Positions 8,906 to 18,561 of a stretch of 64,000 bases of DNA are shown here, in pieces. The position numbers were made by a program, and so were the translations under genes. This DNA comes from Spirochaetia bacterium (GTDB taxonomy: Bacteria > Spirochaetota > Spirochaetia > Treponematales > Rectinemataceae). The notes under the pieces are model-generated. The model had not been told where the DNA came from. It did not search any database and saw only the letters and a program-made list of their open reading frames with translations. The first letter of the stretch is position 1; each line of letters opens with the position of its first letter. The stretch covers positions 32,713-96,712 of the forward strand of contig JARKOY010000105.1 in NCBI GenBank assembly GCA_029975555.1, written 5' to 3'.

Positions 8906-10221
8906 GCCGAATACCTGCGGGCTGAAATTCCTGTGAGTATGCCGATCGAAATGAGACCGGACCACAGCGCAGAGCCGCCATACGAGACGAAGTACAGAGG
9001 TATCCCCGTCACCGGCATGATGCCCATCGCCATCCCGATATTGATCATGAAATGAAATGCAAATATGCCCAGGATGCCCCCCACCACAAATTGACTAAAA
9101 CGATCTTTCGACGTCTCTATGAGAATGAAGCACCTCACAAATATGATTGTATAAAGGACAAAAAGCACCATACAGCCAAAAAAGCCAAATTCCTCCGCAA
9201 TGATGGAAAATATGAAATCGGTGCTCTGTTGGGGGATATACCGGGCGTGGCTGTGGGTACCTTTGAGGAATCCTTTTCCCCAAAATCCTCCTGATCCTAT
9301 AGCCGTGATGCTCTGAAGGATGTTCCAGCCGGAACCCTTTGGGTCGATGTTGGGATCGATGAAGACGAGGAGTCTCTCGATCTGGTAAGGCTTCAATAGT
9401 TTGTGGGCGGCAGTGGCGCCAGCGATGGAGAAAGCCAAAATCGCCAGGCTATATGAGAGCCAGTAATAATACGGCTTTTTGAACTTGAACCATCCAATAC
9501 TCGAAATTATCGAAACAATGAGGATGAGAATAAAAACCACATAGAGGATTCTGTCCTGAGTCACGAGCATATAAAGAAGATTTTCAGGATTTGGATGATT
9601 TTGAGCATAGAGCGGAAGACTCAAAAAAAGAAAAATGCCGACGATGGACAAGACGCCAAACAGAATGTATCGAAAATCGACATCGGCGAGCGTCAGTATG
9701 GCGAGGGCAGCAGGGAAAAAGACAAGGGCTGAGCCAAAATCAGGTTGAGACAGGATGAGCATGAGGGGAATAGCCAAAATGCCTCCGGTCTTCAATAGCT
9801 TTTTGAAACTCGAGTCGAACTCTGCGGAATCCAGATAGCGGGCGAGCATAAGCACTGTCGCAATCTTCGCGAACTCTGCCGGCTGAATGCCAAAACCGGC
9901 TAATCCAAGCCACGACCTGGAGCCGTTCACGACCTTCCCCACGAGCCGAGTCAAAATGAGCAGGATGATACTGAGTGCGAAAAATATCCATGCAGTATCC
10001 TTAAACCTTGAAAAATCGATGAGCGCCGCGCCGATCAAAAGGAAAATGCCGATTACAAACCAAATCAGCTGTTTTATGTACTCGTTCGAGACGACCACGC
10101 CGTTCGCGTCCACTCCGGCAGAATAAATTGCCGCAATGCCGATGCCGCACAGTGAAAACGTCGCGAACAGCAGGTAGTAATCGACATTGCCGAAAAGTCG
10201 CTTGATGCTCTGAAGAGTCAT
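8902..10221 (-). CDS. rodA: Rod shape-determining protein RodA (SEDS glycosyltransferase)
   Basis: Polytopic membrane protein of the SEDS family that polymerises lipid II into glycan during cell elongation, working with the class B PBP encoded upstream. About ten hydrophobic segments are visible, plus family signatures such as NGSRSWLGLAGFGIQPAEFAKI and the C-terminal GMAMGIMPVTGIPLYFVSYGGSA (each slightly shortened by eye to the diagnostic residues). The start ATG 10221 overlaps the PBP2 stop as ATGA (10218-10221); a longer in-frame extension to 10350 lies wholly within the PBP2 gene and was rejected. Length 439 residues. Confidence 0.93.
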   Translation of the reverse strand: MTLQSIKRLFGNVDYYLLFATFSLCGIGIAAIYSAGVDANGVVVSNEYIKQLIWFVIGIFLLIGAALIDFSRFKDTAWIFFALSIILLILTRLVGKVVNGSRSWLGLAGFGIQPAEFAKIATVLMLARYLDSAEFDSSFKKLLKTGGILAIPLMLILSQPDFGSALVFFPAALAILTLADVDFRYILFGVLSIVGIFLFLSLPLYAQNHPNPENLLYMLVTQDRILYVVFILILIVSIISSIGWFKFKKPYYYWLSYSLAILAFSIAGATAAHKLLKPYQIERLLVFIDPNIDPKGSGWNILQSITAIGSGGFWGKGFLKGTHSHARYIPQQSTDFIFSIIAEEFGFFGCMVLFVLYTIIFVRCFILIETSKDRFSQFVVGGILGIFAFHFMINIGMAMGIMPVTGIPLYFVSYGGSALWSGLISIGILTGISARRYSA

Positions 10222-12077
10222 TCCCTTCTCCCGTGCACGGAGGAACCTTCGAGGCGGACCCCCACAGCTTTGGCCGCTTCTTGAGCACTCTGTCCGGCAT
10301 ACATCGCCTGATAAATGACGTTGGCGGCATAGGGTGCCCACCACTCCCATGGATTCGATGCTTCAACCATCGTCACGACGACGACTTGATCTTTTGCAGG
10401 GGCATCGTAGGGGCCAAAAGACGCGAACCATGAATGCCATCTGTCCTTCAGGCCGATTTCCGCCGTCCCAGTTTTTCCTGCGATTTGTACGACTTTCGTC
10501 GACATGGCCACTTTGGGAGTGCCGTTGACGATGACATTCCTCAGATACGATCTGAGCATATCGAAGGTCTTTGCCGATATGGAGGATTTATGCACAACCT
10601 CTGGTTGAATTTCGTGTATGAGGGCGCCGGTGGCCGGATCGCGCACCTCTTTTAGCACGTGCGGCTTGTAAATCACGCCGTCGTTGACGACCATCGCCAT
10701 CATATCGGCAACCTGGAGAGGGGATGCGAGCATATACCCCTGACCTATGGAGAGGTTCATCGTATCGCCAGGAGTCCACGGTTCGTTGTACTTTTCTTCT
10801 TTCCAAGAGGGCGTAGGGAGAAGCCCTTCATTTTCGCCCGGCAAGTCGATGCCGGTATCTTTTCCATACCCGAAATCTTGCGCATAGCTCACGATATTTT
10901 CCACTCCGATATAGTCTCGGCCGACGGTCCAATAATAAATGTCGCAGGACTGCGCAAGCGCATCTTCAAGGGCAAGAGGACCATGCCCCGGCTTCTTCAC
11001 GTGACAGCTCCATGAACGGCCGCCGTAGAAAATTTCGCCGGAACAGTACACGGTCTTATCAGGAGAGATGAATCCTTCTTCCAGGATCGCCGCCGTAAGG
11101 ATCGTTTTGAATGTGGATGCGGGCGGATACGAAGCCTGATATGCGCGGTTGAGCATGGGCTTCTGAGGGTTGTTCAAAAGTTCGAGATATGCTCTGCCGG
11201 CGCTGTCTGACATAAAGACCCTCGAATCATAATAGGGGTACGTCACCATAGCCAGGACTTCACCGGTCGAAGGTTTGAGCACGACCACAGAGCCCTGACG
11301 CTTTCCAAGCGCATCTTCGGCAATTTTCTGAATGGAGCTGTCGATAGTCAGTATCAAACGCTTGCCGGCGACAGGCGCCTGGATCCTTGCGACGTCGCTG
11401 GCTATGTCCTTACCGTGGACATCGACCGCCTTGGAAATCCAGCCGTCCTGTCCCTTGAGCAAGTCTTCATACGTCAATTCGATGCCAGCCTTCCCCGTCA
11501 GGTCCTCCAGCGTGTATCCTTTGTTGTACAACAGCTTGTATTCGTCGCGAGTGATGGTGCCGACATAGCCGACAATGTTGGAGAGCGATCCCAGGTCTGC
11601 ATAATCCCTGAGAGGCTTGGACGTCCACGAGACGCCCGGAAAATCGTCAATCCTGGCGGCAATTTCTGTTATGGCCGCCAAACTCGCATTTTTTGCCACC
11701 ACCACTCTGCCATAAGAATACGCATTAGGATCGGGCAATTTGCTCTCTATATCATCGGTCGACATGTTCAAGAGCCTTGCCAAGTTGTTCACCACTGTGT
11801 TTCTTTGGGCCCGGGGGAGTTCCGAAGGCGTTATGTAGACAGAATAGGCCTCGATGTTGCCAGCGAGGAGCCTCTCTCCCGATCTGTCGTAGATTTCTCC
11901 TCGTGGGGCGGGTATCCTCGTGGATTGGATAGAAATACGTTCCGCCTCGCTCTCAAATAGCTTTTTTCGCAGTACCTGCATAGAAAAGAGATTGACCGAA
12001 TATATGGCTAAAAGAGAGAGTATCAGTGTTCTCAACACGCGGATGCGGCGAGTTATCTTCTTTTGCAAGACCGCCAT
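10218..12077 (-). CDS. mrdA: Penicillin-binding protein 2 (elongation transpeptidase)
   Basis: Class B PBP that cross-links peptidoglycan in the rod complex. A short cytoplasmic N-terminus and one membrane segment (about residues 14-33) are followed by the dimerisation domain and a transpeptidase domain with the catalytic SxxK as STFK (Ser321), the second motif as SCD (377-379) and GKTGTAE near residue 530-550. SCD instead of SxN is acceptable in PBP2 proteins. Length 619. ATG 12077 is preceded by GAGGATGG about ten bases away, and the alternative upstream frame would run into mreD. The gene follows mreD by 31 bases. Confidence 0.93.
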   Translation of the reverse strand: MAVLQKKITRRIRVLRTLILSLLAIYSVNLFSMQVLRKKLFESEAERISIQSTRIPAPRGEIYDRSGERLLAGNIEAYSVYITPSELPRAQRNTVVNNLARLLNMSTDDIESKLPDPNAYSYGRVVVAKNASLAAITEIAARIDDFPGVSWTSKPLRDYADLGSLSNIVGYVGTITRDEYKLLYNKGYTLEDLTGKAGIELTYEDLLKGQDGWISKAVDVHGKDIASDVARIQAPVAGKRLILTIDSSIQKIAEDALGKRQGSVVVLKPSTGEVLAMVTYPYYDSRVFMSDSAGRAYLELLNNPQKPMLNRAYQASYPPASTFKTILTAAILEEGFISPDKTVYCSGEIFYGGRSWSCHVKKPGHGPLALEDALAQSCDIYYWTVGRDYIGVENIVSYAQDFGYGKDTGIDLPGENEGLLPTPSWKEEKYNEPWTPGDTMNLSIGQGYMLASPLQVADMMAMVVNDGVIYKPHVLKEVRDPATGALIHEIQPEVVHKSSISAKTFDMLRSYLRNVIVNGTPKVAMSTKVVQIAGKTGTAEIGLKDRWHSWFASFGPYDAPAKDQVVVVTMVEASNPWEWWAPYAANVIYQAMYAGQSAQEAAKAVGVRLEGSSVHGRRE

Positions 12078-12108
12078 TGTATTGCCATCCTCTCTCAATA
12101 CCGCGCAA

Positions 12109-12618
12109 TCATGGAAGGGCCTTTTTCGGGCTGTGTTCAAAAAATCGTTGGACAAAAGACAGAAGAAAGAAAATAAGGGTTGTGACAAGCCCATTCATAA
12201 TGAGCTCAACACCAAACTCCGCACTGAATATCTGGTATGCGTGGATATTGGCCGAAAAAAGCCCGAGAAGAATCCTTGAGAGGAATCCCATCACGATCGT
12301 CGCCGCAGCTCCAAGGAGGAAGGGGATGACCACCGCATCTTTCTCCGCCACATAGCTTACAAGTGTCGTCAGATATGCGCAGCTTGAAAATAGAAACGCA
12401 AAATAGCCAAGCGGGGAAGCGCTCAGCATGTCGGCGACAACGCCGGTAATGAATGCAGCGATTATCCCATGCCCATTTTTATTGATGAATGAAGAAAAAA
12501 GAAGCACCGACATCGCCAGATCTGGAATGACCCCCAACACTATGCCGTGAGAGAGCCACGTGGATTGCATGAAGAGCATGAGAACCGCACAGGCAGATGT
12601 TATCAGTATGCTTTTCAT
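12109..12618 (-). CDS. mreD: Rod shape-determining protein MreD
   Basis: Small polytopic inner-membrane component of the elongasome, 169 residues with about five hydrophobic segments. Sequence is poorly conserved in this family, but the size, the hydrophobic pattern (HGIIAAFITGVVADMLSASPLGYFAF is typical) and the location between mreC and PBP2 make the call safe. Its ATG overlaps the mreC stop by four bases (12615-12618). Confidence 0.88.
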   Translation of the reverse strand: MKSILITSACAVLMLFMQSTWLSHGIVLGVIPDLAMSVLLFSSFINKNGHGIIAAFITGVVADMLSASPLGYFAFLFSSCAYLTTLVSYVAEKDAVVIPFLLGAAATIVMGFLSRILLGLFSANIHAYQIFSAEFGVELIMNGLVTTLIFFLLSFVQRFFEHSPKKALP

Positions 12619-13466
12619 TCGTTGGGACCTTTATCGATGGCGAACACGTATTCAATCCTGCTCAGATCGATGCTGGGCCACACATCGATGACGAGAGAAC
12701 TCGAAAATTCGTTCAGTCTGAAGCGTTCAACCCTTCCGATCATGATCTCGGGCGGAAACACCTGATCCAATCCGCTGGTCACGACGATATCACCTTGCTT
12801 GAGCTGATCCACCTCCCCTTTAGGAATATACAGCAAATTCAGGGGCGAATCCCGAAAACCCTGACCTTTGATCATGCCTTCCGCGCGCGTCTTTGCGAGT
12901 CTGGCAGCAGCAAAAAAGCGCTGATCATAGATCGGCTGCAGTACACTTGTGGAAGCCTTGACCTCTATGATCTTGCCAACCAAACCTTCCACGCCATCTT
13001 GGTATGCTACGACGGGCATATACTTCTTTATGCCTTCGAGATACCCTTTATCGATGACAAGCGACGAGTAGATGTTGCTCGGGTCCTTTGCGATGACGTG
13101 GGCAGCTATTTTTTTCGTGTCCGGCAGGCTGCGCAAGTCCAAGAGCTCCTTCAACCGCTGATTCTCTTCTTTCAGCACTGCAAAATCCCGTTCTCTCAAT
13201 TCATAATCCCGCATTTTGTCCAGAAGGGCCTCGTAATCTTGTTGAAGGGAGCGAAGCTGAGAAACGGCGCCGATTGAGCGTGAGAAGAAAGAACTCACCG
13301 CTGCAAATCCTCTCTGTATCCCTCCTATGACATAGCCTTTAAAGATATCAGGAATCCTGGCCATGGTTTTTGTCGAGACGAATAGCATCGCCAGGGAAAA
13401 AATCAGGCAAATGGCAGCCTTTCGATGTACGGCTCGAGTAGGACCATGAACACCACTGTTTTTCAT
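12615..13466 (-). CDS. mreC: Rod shape-determining protein MreC
   Basis: Periplasmic scaffold of the rod complex, anchored by one N-terminal membrane helix (about residues 15-35). A coiled coil follows (LRSLQQDYEALLDKMRDYELRERDFAVLKEENQRLKELL in part), then the two beta-domains of MreC with the recognisable segments VIAKDPSNIYSSLVIDKGYLEGI and VVTSGLDQVFPPEIMIGRV. Length 283 residues, as usual. It lies 16 bases after mreB. Confidence 0.93.
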   Translation of the reverse strand: MKNSGVHGPTRAVHRKAAICLIFSLAMLFVSTKTMARIPDIFKGYVIGGIQRGFAAVSSFFSRSIGAVSQLRSLQQDYEALLDKMRDYELRERDFAVLKEENQRLKELLDLRSLPDTKKIAAHVIAKDPSNIYSSLVIDKGYLEGIKKYMPVVAYQDGVEGLVGKIIEVKASTSVLQPIYDQRFFAAARLAKTRAEGMIKGQGFRDSPLNLLYIPKGEVDQLKQGDIVVTSGLDQVFPPEIMIGRVERFRLNEFSSSLVIDVWPSIDLSRIEYVFAIDKGPNE

Positions 13467-13482
13467 GCCTATCCTGCCGGCT

Positions 13483-14517
13483 TCATAGGTTCAGGCTTTC
13501 GTAAACGCTGCTACTTCCCACATTTTTCTGCATAATCTCAAAGTATTTGCCTGCTCCAACCGCTACGCATTCAAGGGGCCGCTCTGCAAGTATCACGGGC
13601 ACCCCTGTCTCTTTAGCGATGAGCTTCGGCAGGCCCTTCAAGAGCGCACCGCCGCCCGAGAGGACGATGCCTCGCTCGACGATGTCTGCCGCCAATTCTG
13701 GCGGTGTCTTCCCGAGGGTTTTTTTCACTTCTTCGACGATGAGATTCACCGAATCCATAAGGGCTTCGCGAATTTCAACAGAATCGACCTCAAAGCGTCG
13801 CGGCAACCCCGTAATCGCATCGGTGCCCTTTATCTCCATCTTCTCTATGGTTCTCTCCGGGCTTGCGTTTCCGATCTCGATCTTCAATCTTTCTGCGGTC
13901 TGCTCACCTATGATGAGGTTGTGAATGTTCCGAATGTGCTTGACGATGGCATCGTCGAATTCGTCCCCACCGACGCGGATCGCGCTCGTTACTACCATGC
14001 CCTTCAAGGAAATTACGGAGATCTCGGTGGTGCCGCCCCCGATGTCGCAGATCATGTGGCCTGCGGGCTCCGTAATGGGGATGCCGGCGCCGATGGCTGC
14101 CGCGAGCGACTCTGCGATCACCTTCACCATCCGGGCCCCAGCCTTATATGTGGAGTCTATGACGGCATTTTCCTCCACCTTCGTGATGCATGTCGGTACG
14201 CCGACCACAACCCTTGGTTTAAAGAAGAGGGCCTTAGGGAACACCTTTTGAATGAAATATTTGATCATCTTCTCCGTCATGTCGGGATCGGCTATCACGC
14301 CATCCCTCAGGGGGCGCTTGGCGATGATGTCAGTGGGTGTCCTCGAGAGCATTCCCTTGGCCTCGGTGCCGACGGCAACGAGGCGGTTCGTTCCCCTTTC
14401 GATGGCCACGACCGACGGCTCATTGAGTACTATGCCTTTTCCTTTCACATAGATGAGCGTATTGCATGTCCCGAGATCGATTCCGATGTCAGGACTGAAC
14501 ATGTCCAAAATACCCAC
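13483..14517 (-). CDS. mreB: Rod shape-determining protein MreB (bacterial actin)
   Basis: Actin-like ATPase forming membrane-bound filaments that steer the elongation machinery. The 344 residues carry phosphate-1 [12 protein letters not shown], phosphate-2 [11 protein letters not shown] and the adenosine motif [12 protein letters not shown] chose GTG 14517 because AAGGAG lies seven bases upstream; ATG 14502 is the in-frame alternative with no such site. In cork-screw-shaped spirochaetes MreB coexists with periplasmic flagella as a shape determinant (general knowledge). Confidence 0.96.
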   Translation of the reverse strand: MGILDMFSPDIGIDLGTCNTLIYVKGKGIVLNEPSVVAIERGTNRLVAVGTEAKGMLSRTPTDIIAKRPLRDGVIADPDMTEKMIKYFIQKVFPKALFFKPRVVVGVPTCITKVEENAVIDSTYKAGARMVKVIAESLAAAIGAGIPITEPAGHMICDIGGGTTEISVISLKGMVVTSAIRVGGDEFDDAIVKHIRNIHNLIIGEQTAERLKIEIGNASPERTIEKMEIKGTDAITGLPRRFEVDSVEIREALMDSVNLIVEEVKKTLGKTPPELAADIVERGIVLSGGGALLKGLPKLIAKETGVPVILAERPLECVAVGAGKYFEIMQKNVGSSSVYESLNL

Positions 14518-14534
14518 TGTTCTTCTCCTTCCCC

Positions 14535-15473
14535 CTATAATTTCTCGGCCAAACGTCGCCGTGCCTCCACATGATGCGGATCAATCTGTACGACCTTCCT
14601 AAAAGCTGCCCGTGCACCCAACTGATCGTTCTGCTTGGAGTATACCAGACCGAGGCCGTACCAGGCATCCACGTTGAGGGGGTCGTCCTTCAAGACTTCT
14701 TGATATCGCTGGAGTGCGGCGTGCGTATCCCCCGCATCCAAGGTGTCCTGCGCGAGCAACAGCTTTGCCTTCAATCTGATCTTGGCATCGGAGGCAGATG
14801 ACTCGAGACGTGCAAGCAGGGCTCGCGCCTTCTCTCTCTGGCCAACGTTAGCATAGGTTATCGCGGCGGACAGCAGAAGGGTGTCCGCCGAATCATTTTT
14901 CAGGGCCAGCTCAAACCACTCTGCAGCACGGGCATAATCTTTTTTACCTGCATAGACTATGGCGAGATACTGCGGGATATCCTGCTGTTTGCTGCCTTTG
15001 TCCTTCGCCATGAGAAAATAGCGTTCCGCCATGTCGAACCAGGGATCCCCTTTCTGATAATAAGCCTTGGCGAGCACATAATATATCTGTGCTCTCATCT
15101 TTGCGGGAACGCCCACTGCAAGGGCTTTTCTGAGCGACACAACCGACTGTTCGAAGAACTGCTGTCGAGTCTCTTCGTCTTGAGCGTTGAGCCCCATGTA
15201 ATATGAAGAAATACCCTCTACACTGAGATAGTATTCGTCAAAAGGGAAAACTTCTGTGGCCTTTCGAGATTCGCTCAGGGCCTTTTCGACATCCCCCGAA
15301 TTCCAGAGCGCCGCGAGCGCTGCGTGCGACAGAATGTTTTTTGAGTTTTGGGTATGAATGAGCCAATAAACGCCAAACGACGACACAGAGACAACGACGA
15401 TCGCTATGCCAATGAACCACAAGGATTTCCTGGGCGAGCCTGGCCTCTTCCTTCGAAAAAATCTCCTGGACAT
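14535..15473 (-). CDS. Membrane-anchored TPR protein upstream of mreB
   Basis: 312 residues. A very basic N-terminus ([16 protein letters not shown]) and one membrane helix (about 18-37) precede tetratricopeptide repeats (for example [22 protein letters not shown] near the C-terminus). The TPR part is probably periplasmic. The frame continues upstream into the RNase P RNA gene, so the first ATG outside that gene, at 15473, was taken as start; no clear Shine-Dalgarno is seen. It ends 17 bases before mreB, hinting at a link with cell elongation, but its function is not known. Confidence 0.8.
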   Translation of the reverse strand: MSRRFFRRKRPGSPRKSLWFIGIAIVVVSVSSFGVYWLIHTQNSKNILSHAALAALWNSGDVEKALSESRKATEVFPFDEYYLSVEGISSYYMGLNAQDEETRQQFFEQSVVSLRKALAVGVPAKMRAQIYYVLAKAYYQKGDPWFDMAERYFLMAKDKGSKQQDIPQYLAIVYAGKKDYARAAEWFELALKNDSADTLLLSAAITYANVGQREKARALLARLESSASDAKIRLKAKLLLAQDTLDAGDTHAALQRYQEVLKDDPLNVDAWYGLGLVYSKQNDQLGARAAFRKVVQIDPHHVEARRRLAEKL

Positions 15474-15498
15474 TATGTACGACAGTATATCAAAAAAA

Positions 15499-15886
15499 GG
15501 CGGGCCTGTAAGCCGGGTTCTGTATGCGTCGGGTGCCGTTCCGCACCCTCTGCACGGCTGCCATCTCTCTGGATGTATCATTACTGATACATTCTAGCGG
15601 TCTACCCGCGATTTTTTGCCGCGCTGTGCGGCATGGACGGGCAGTCCATCGCTGTTTGACCTTGCTCGCGATGAGGCTTGCCATGCCATTCCCATTACTG
15701 GAAATGCGGTGAGCTCTTACCTCGCCTTTTCACCCTTACCGCCTTGCGGCGGCGGTATGTTTTCTGTGGCGCTGTCTGTACAGAAGAGGAGTTGTGCTCC
15801 CCCCTGCCCCGGATGTTATCCGGCATCGTGCCCTGCCGAGCCCGGACTTTCCTCAAGCACACCTGCTTGCGGCAGCCCAGCCCGCC
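15499..15886 (-). ncRNA. rnpB: RNase P RNA, type A
   Basis: Catalytic RNA of RNase P, which trims the 5' ends of tRNA precursors. On the minus strand the hallmark conserved segments appear in order: GAGGAAAGTCCGGGCT near the 5' end, ACAGAAAA, AGGTAAGAGCTCACC, GGCAAGC, and ACAGAACCCGGCTTACAG near the 3' end, the first and last forming helix P4. The terminal helix P1 pairs GGCGGGC (5' end at 15886) with GCCCGCC (3' end at 15499). A run of seven T (15492-15498) follows directly. Total about 388 nt, normal for type A. Ends are judged from P1 and could be off by a few bases. Confidence 0.96.
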
Positions 15887-15896
15887 TAATATTCAC

Positions 15897-16820
15897 TCAT
15901 TCATCCATTGTATCGATGAAAAAGTCATTGTCAATCAATGGCTCGCTCTGTGCTCTCTTTTTACGCGCAGAGCTCCGCTTGGGCTTCCCCAGTGTCTCGT
16001 CTGTGTCGTCGTTCGATTCAGAGTCCTCGCCTTCCTCATTCTCATCTTCGTTCAGATCAACGAGCGAACCTGCGAGGATTTCCTCCATGGACTCGTCGGT
16101 TTCAATCTCTTCGTAATACAGAATGCGGGAGCAGTATGGGCAGAACACGATTTTGTCGGCCTGACGCACTTCATTCACGAAGTTTGTCGGCAAAATCATA
16201 TGGCACCCCGTGCACACCACACCATGAATCGGCACAATGCCCATGCCCGACTTACTCCGGATGATGCGCTCAAATTTAAACTTTAGGTCTTCATCCAGCT
16301 CGTGGGTGAGATCGTTCTCCTTGGCCCGCAACGTCTCTATCTCTTGGGATATCTCTTTGCTGTGCTCCTCGATTTCGGCGCGCTTCTGGGCGATTTCAGA
16401 CTCGAGGGTCGACACCGATATTTCTATGCGGTGCAGCCTGTCGTCGATGTCGGCGAAGCGGCGCTCTTCCTCTTGGATTCTGCGGCGGAAGTCCTGCTCT
16501 TTTTCAGATGCCTCTCTGATCTCTTTATTGACGGCGTCGTATTCACGCTGCGTCGTTATGCCGTCCATCTGCTTTTCGGCGTTCTCACGCTTCATCTCTG
16601 CCTCTTGGAGCGCCTGTCTAAGCTCTTTGAGGCTCGCCTCGGACTTCTCATATTGCTCCTTCACCTCGGAAAACGACTTTTTTTCTCGCGAGAGCATCTG
16701 GTTCTGGATTTCGATGGTCTTGGGCATCGCCTCAAGCTGCTTCTCCAGTTCCACCCGTTTGCTGAGCATCTCTTGATACTGCCTCAGCGTCTCGAACACC
16801 TCATCCATTCTCATGGGCAT
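15897..16820 (-). CDS. Coiled-coil protein with C4 zinc ribbon (DUF164/zf-RING_7 type)
   Basis: 307 residues: a long N-terminal coiled coil (about residues 10-170, Glu/Lys/Gln rich) followed by a zinc ribbon with CTGCHMILP and CPYCSRILYY, then an acidic stretch and a basic RKK tail. This architecture is the widespread C4-type zinc-ribbon family encoded beside rpoD in several phyla; in chlamydiae a relative helps degrade RNA/DNA structures or ribosomes, but the role here is open. ATG 16820 has GAGG seven bases upstream. It begins 13 bases after rpoD, and its last codons contain the rnpB promoter. Confidence 0.85.
   Translation of the reverse strand: MPMRMDEVFETLRQYQEMLSKRVELEKQLEAMPKTIEIQNQMLSREKKSFSEVKEQYEKSEASLKELRQALQEAEMKRENAEKQMDGITTQREYDAVNKEIREASEKEQDFRRRIQEEERRFADIDDRLHRIEISVSTLESEIAQKRAEIEEHSKEISQEIETLRAKENDLTHELDEDLKFKFERIIRSKSGMGIVPIHGVVCTGCHMILPTNFVNEVRQADKIVFCPYCSRILYYEEIETDESMEEILAGSLVDLNEDENEEGEDSESNDDTDETLGKPKRSSARKKRAQSEPLIDNDFFIDTMDE
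15907..15934 (-). promoter_or_regulatory. rnpB promoter inside the preceding gene
   Basis: Minus strand: -35 TTGACA (15929-15934), 16-base spacer, -10 TACAAT (15907-15912). The -35 is a perfect sigma-70 consensus and the -10 is one mismatch away. It lies in the last 13 codons of the zinc-ribbon gene and 20 bases upstream of the mature RNase P RNA end, implying a short 5' leader that is trimmed. Confidence 0.75.
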
Positions 16821-16833
16821 AATGGTACCTCGA

Positions 16834-18561
16834 TTAATGATCTATATAATCCCGAAGCTTCTGGCTCCGCTTGAATTGTCGCAACTTCTTGAGCGCCTTC
16901 GCCTCGATCTGCCGAATTCGCTCGCGAGTGACATTAAAATACAGGCCAACCTCTTCCAATGTCAATGAATATCCTTCGTCCAGGCCGAAGCGCATGCGCA
17001 GCACTTCCTGTTCGCGCTTGGGAAGCGTCGCAAGCACCATGCGGAGCTGCTCCTGCAACAGGTTGTAATCGGTCTTGACGGCCGGATTTTCCACCTCCTT
17101 GTCCTCGATGAAATCCTGAAGAAGGGAGTCTTCATCTTCACCGATGGGCGTATCGAGGGATACAGGCTCTCGTGCAACATTTTTAACGGCCTTGACTCTG
17201 TCGATCTCCCACCCAAGCTGGGCTGCGACCTCCTCGTCCGTGGGCTCTCGGCCAAGTTTCTGCATGAGTTGCCGCGATTCCCGCACGACCTTGTTTATCT
17301 GCTCAATCATGTGCACGGGCACGCGGATGGTCCTCGCCTGGTCCGAGATCGAGCGAGTTATGGCCTGGCGTATCCACCAGGTCGCATAGGTGGAAAATTT
17401 GTACCCTTTGCGGTACTCGAATTTTTCCACGGCCTTGATGAGGCCGATGTTGCCTTCCTGAACGAGATCGAAGAATTGCATGCCCCGGTTCGTGTACTTC
17501 TTCGCGATCGAGACCACGAGCCTCAGGTTGGCTTTGATGAGCTTGTCTTTTGCGCTCTTCATCATTTTGCGGCCCCGATTTACCTCGCGGGCCATGGAAA
17601 TAATCTTGTCGATCGGAGTCTCAAAAGTATTCTCGATGTCCTTGAGTTTTTTTTCGTTCACCTGGAGTTGGCGAATCCGATCTTTGATCTCTTCTGCGCT
17701 GAGGCCAAGCCGTTGCTCGATTGCTTCCCGTTTTTCCTTGATCGTGAGGTTCCGTCCGAGCGCCCTCAAATCCTTGGATGATGCGATTTGAAGTATACCC
17801 TCGACCCTATCCTGCTCCTTGCGATAGCGGATGATTTTCTTCGCAGCGGCGATGAACTTCTCCGAAAAGGCCGTGATCTCTTCGGGATGAATGTCCATGG
17901 CGTTCACAACCGGCAGCAGGCGTTCTCGGATCTCCTTGAGCTGCTCATCCTCGAAGATATCCCCACCCTTGGCGATGACCTGTTTTTTAAGCTCGATATA
18001 GCCCTTCAGGTCCGCGGCGCAGCAGTCGATCAGTTCCTTATAGAACTGATTGAGCCTCCTGCGCTCGGCGATTTTCTCCGTATTTTCTTTCTTTTGAAGC
18101 GAAAGGTCCTTGGGTTCCTTCCGTGTCGCTTTTACGACGATCTGATAAAATTCCGGAATCAACATTCCCGACTTGCGGAGCGTATTCTTGATGATGTCTT
18201 CACCTTGCTCCATTGTCCTCGAGAGCTCGACTTCCTGTTCGGCCGTCAGGAGGTTTTCTCGCCCGATATCCCTCAGATAGAGACGGACGGGGTCATCGCT
18301 CGCCATCTCCTTGTCGTTGGCGACCATCTTGCTCTTCGATGGAATCGCGATCAGCTTGGGAAGAGGCTCCTCTTCAATCTGTACATCCTCTTCTATTTTG
18401 ACGTTGCTGCTGACGAGGAGGTTGATGATCGCCTCCATTTTGTCGGAATTGAGAATCTGTTCCGGGAGCATGTCTGAAAGCTCGTCGAAACTTATCGTCT
18501 TTTTTTCTTTTGCGTATTCAAGCACTTTTACGATGGCGGGATCGAGCTCTATATCACTCAT
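16834..18561 (-). CDS. rpoD: RNA polymerase primary sigma factor (sigma-70)
   Basis: Housekeeping sigma factor, 575 residues. Region 1.1-like N-terminus, region 1.2 ([25 protein letters not shown], diagnostic part), a non-conserved insert, region 2 ([30 protein letters not shown] core, then [15 protein letters not shown]), region 3 and region 4 with helix-turn-helix ([23 protein letters not shown]). The start at 18561 has GGAGGAG six bases upstream and overlaps the dnaG stop by eight bases. The dnaG-rpoD pair echoes the classical macromolecular-synthesis operon. Confidence 0.97.
   Translation of the reverse strand: MSDIELDPAIVKVLEYAKEKKTISFDELSDMLPEQILNSDKMEAIINLLVSSNVKIEEDVQIEEEPLPKLIAIPSKSKMVANDKEMASDDPVRLYLRDIGRENLLTAEQEVELSRTMEQGEDIIKNTLRKSGMLIPEFYQIVVKATRKEPKDLSLQKKENTEKIAERRRLNQFYKELIDCCAADLKGYIELKKQVIAKGGDIFEDEQLKEIRERLLPVVNAMDIHPEEITAFSEKFIAAAKKIIRYRKEQDRVEGILQIASSKDLRALGRNLTIKEKREAIEQRLGLSAEEIKDRIRQLQVNEKKLKDIENTFETPIDKIISMAREVNRGRKMMKSAKDKLIKANLRLVVSIAKKYTNRGMQFFDLVQEGNIGLIKAVEKFEYRKGYKFSTYATWWIRQAITRSISDQARTIRVPVHMIEQINKVVRESRQLMQKLGREPTDEEVAAQLGWEIDRVKAVKNVAREPVSLDTPIGEDEDSLLQDFIEDKEVENPAVKTDYNLLQEQLRMVLATLPKREQEVLRMRFGLDEGYSLTLEEVGLYFNVTRERIRQIEAKALKKLRQFKRSQKLRDYIDH

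Noticed and set aside
15474..15581. 36-residue N-terminal extension of the TPR protein
   Set aside because: It lies inside the RNase P RNA gene.
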